A stretch of 31,573 bases of DNA from Dicyema japonicum (taxonomy: Eukaryota > Dicyemida > Rhombozoa > Dicyemidae), in the NCBI GenBank assembly GCA_011109175.1, contig RDEW01000107.1:4433-36005 (forward strand). The letters run 5' to 3'. The notes below the pieces were generated by a model. That model was not told the DNA's origin and searched no databases. It worked only from the letters and a program-made list of their open reading frames with translations. The translations under genes were made by a program, and so were the position numbers. How positions within the stretch are numbered: position 1 is the first letter of the stretch; each line of letters starts with the position of its first letter. Positions 29,496 through 31,573 of the stretch are shown piece after piece.

Positions 29496-29983
29496 ATGTT
29501 AACTTTACTGATGACATTGGTTTCTTTAGTAATTAACAGCGTACCAATAAATTCAACTCAAAGATTACAAGGTAATTTAATTATAGTTGGATTTTACTAG
29601 ATCAACAATGTGAAAGAAAGGCTATTAGGCTTGCAGTGCGAATTGACGAATGTAGGGGATTGATCTTGGAATTAAAATCCAGCGTTGATGCTATCCGAAA
29701 TGAGAACGAAGATAATTGTAACGAAGAATATAATAATTTAATGTATTATTGCACATTAGGGTATCTTCGGGAACATTATGAACATTTAAGAAGGGATAAC
29801 CCAACGACTTATTGTGGGCAAATTCCCTATCTAAAGATAGCACTGTTAATGATTTACGATAACGTGAAAGCCACAAATACAAGATTAAGAGAGTACACTA
29901 CATGTGTAAATAGTAGCACACGTAAAAATATGAATAGTACATTGGAGACTCGATTTAATTTATTAAAAGTTTCCTATTCATAA
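29496..29983 (+). CDS. Small secreted six-cysteine helical protein (family member C)
   Basis: Exon 1 is 29496-29571 (76 nt), the intron is 29572-29600 (29 nt, GTAATT...ACTAG, phase 1) and exon 2 is 29601-29983; the product is 152 aa. Exon 1 encodes a signal peptide (MLTLLMTLVSLVINS) ending near VPINS. The mature part looks all-helical, with Cys at 29, 43, 65, 76, 97 and 127, enough for three disulfides, and possible N-glycosylation sites (NST near residue 19; NSS and NST near the C-terminus). It aligns without gaps to the copy at 27035-27476 through residue 127, and both first exons are exactly 76 nt. A TATA box lies about 25 bp upstream of the ATG, implying a very short 5' UTR. No known family recognised; a secreted lineage-specific product is inferred. 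Confidence 0.72.
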
Positions 29984-30694
29984 AGATTATGGGACTAATA
30001 CATCTCTGGGCTTAGAAAAATTTGAACTCCCATACAATGATCCTGTGACTGTCGTTTCAAATTTTTCAAAACAATTTTGTCAATGTTCAAAATAGTGAAA
30101 GTTCTGTGACGAAAATCCATTCTATAAACTTCGAATAGTTAATTGTGATTAGCTTTCATCTGTGAAATAATTGATCAATTTTTTGAAGTTGATGGAAGCT
30201 GTCAAAGTTTCACCAATAGTTCTGTTTAATCTATGGCTTGCGACATATTATTCTTGAAAATAATCATACACATAAAAAGACAAATCAATTTGGGATAAAA
30301 AATAGTCTGAAAGAAAAATATAGTCAGAGAATATAAATAGGGACAAATCAGGTAGTGAAAAATAATCCATATTCATAGGTTACCAAAATAAAACATATAT
30401 TAGACATTTTGATAAAAACCTTCAACACTATATGATTTATCCGATAATATAATCTTCAAGAAATCGAATGATAATACAATACAATAGATATAAAAAATAC
30501 AATGACATAAAAAAGCTACCGACCACAAGAACGTGGCGACGTCATTCCAAATAATATGACAATGTATTAAAAAATTCGCCATATTGCAAAAATATTTTTG
30601 GAAATAAATAAGTATTAAATTAAAATAAATTAATCCAAATTGACTAATTTAATTTATAAATCTAACTATAATTTATGTTCTGGGTGGGGCCATC
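29984..30694. other. Downstream of secreted gene C, no gene seen
   Basis: One GGGACAAATCAGG word at about 30341 resembles an arm of the inverted-repeat elements after copies A and B, but its partner arm is absent. Confidence 0.35.
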
Positions 30695-30790
30695 TAGTGC
30701 TATGTGGATAATTGGCTGAAGATTTCTATTTGTTTTGTCTCTTCCCTCTCTTTCCCTTCCTATTAGAGTCGCATCATGTGAAGGAATCTT
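30695..30790. repeat. Diverged repeat, copy 2
   Basis: Counterpart of 660-760. The minus strand 30920-30780 has an open stretch with RSRKLYGVVRIDLKHPANVD, possibly transposon coding; not identified. Confidence 0.35.
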
Positions 30791-30919
30791 TGAGAGTCTG
30801 AAGCGAAGAAGTTGTGCATGTCCACGTTTGCTGGGTGTTTCAAGTCAATTCTCACTACTCCATATAGTTTTCGTGATCTTGCTTTAGATCTCCCAGTGGT
30901 GTTAAAACTATTTTTAGTG

Positions 30920-31363
30920 TCTTCGTGGTCTTTTGAGATTATAATTTAGTTTTAATTTAAAGCAATTTATTACAAAACAATTAAAAATAGCCAAGCTGAA
31001 ATAATTGAGTGGCTGTATTCCCTGACAATTACGAGAGAAATCCTTTGAAGCAGCCACTCTGTTTTCAAGCGCTCGTTACTTTAGAAATATTTAATTACTA
31101 AAATATTGAACTTTATTTGAATTATTTAATAAATACAATAATATTGAACATTTTTTGAAGTACATGGTAGCCAGCATTTTCCTTTAATAATTTTCTTCGG
31201 CGTTACCTAGTAGTGAGCCGAGTTTTTTTTTTGTATGTCTCCAGAGTTGTTCATTTCTTGACTTGACTGGTAGTCCATTTTTGCAATGTTTATGTGCAGG
31301 TTCCATTTATTTAAAATTCAACCCACTTTATTTAACCAATAATAAAATGTTAATATTTAATAA
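30920..31363. other. No gene seen
   Basis: AT-rich; only the 3' flank of the partial minus-strand frame. Confidence 0.4.
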
Positions 31364-31525
31364 TCAACAACCATCCTCGTCTGCCTGTTCGCCAGCCTCC
31401 TCAGACAGGTTCGATTCTGGTTGCTGAAACAACTCCGAGAGCGCCTTGTCCAATTGAACCCTCTGCGCATATGGTATCTCCGGGCTCTGCCTCCTATACT
31501 TCAGTGTCAGGCTTTCTAGGGTCAG
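31364..31525 (-). CDS. Partial 3' end of an unknown gene running off the window
   Basis: Open minus-strand frame of 53 codons (starts LTLESLTLKYRRQSPE, ends EEAGEQADEDGC) with clearly richer GC than the flanks. TGA at 31366-31364 is followed about 32 nt later by AATAAA (31332-31327, minus). Upstream it meets TAG at 31528-31526, so an intron or a break lies close to the window edge. Acidic C-terminal tail. Family not recognised; a retroelement origin cannot be excluded. Confidence 0.35.
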   Translation of the reverse strand: MTLESLTLKYRRQSPEIPYAQRVQLDKALSELFQQPESNLSEEAGEQADEDGC

Positions 31526-31573
31526 CTATAATACAGTAGACTGTAAATAGGCCTGGAGCTTCCTATCTACCCC

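Noticed and set aside
1-31573. Bacterial or CRISPR features
   Set aside because: No operons, no Shine-Dalgarno-led ORFs, no spaced direct repeats; gene structure is clearly eukaryotic.

Overview
The window is AT-rich eukaryotic DNA from a small, intron-dense animal genome. The strongest clue is intron size. The one conserved gene, a GPI ethanolamine phosphate transferase 3 (PIGO) homologue, regains a full reading frame only when introns of 25, 24, 25, 22 and about 30 nt are removed. Four lineage-specific genes show introns of the same kind (23-29 nt). Highly shortened introns in an otherwise ordinary metazoan gene set are reported for dicyemid mesozoans (cephalopod renal parasites), so a dicyemid such as Dicyema is the best guess. 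The organism call is inference; the introns themselves are read from the sequence with frame and phase checked.

Layout. 1-2170: non-coding, with a 127-bp tandem duplication and the first copy of a ~0.5-kb direct repeat. 2171-4861: PIGO. 4862-5934: a tandem duplication and the second copy of the direct repeat, so PIGO is bracketed by it. 5980-13420: decayed transposons (jockey-like LINE, hAT, RTE-like LINE, several copies of one LINE 3' module) and a collagen-like insertion with 12-bp direct repeats at its ends. 13533-14441 (minus): a five-exon type I membrane protein. 15950-16770 (plus): its decayed Ig-like paralogue, arranged head to head. Between them a tRNA-derived SINE sits inside an older repeat. 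16950-24070: more LINE pieces, a DDE integrase relic and repeats. 24099-24768 (minus): two small helical-protein genes. 24785-29983: three tandem members of a small secreted cysteine-containing family (first decayed, second and third intact), with SINE copies, inverted repeats and LINE relics between them. 29984-31573: mostly featureless, ending in a partial minus-strand reading frame.

How it fits together. PIGO is a housekeeping enzyme of GPI-anchor synthesis in the ER. The Ig-like membrane protein and the small secreted family look like fast-evolving, lineage-specific surface or secreted products that arose by local duplication in a repeat-rich region. That is plausible for a parasite-host interface, but no function is shown. 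Every transposon relic seen is truncated or carries frame breaks.
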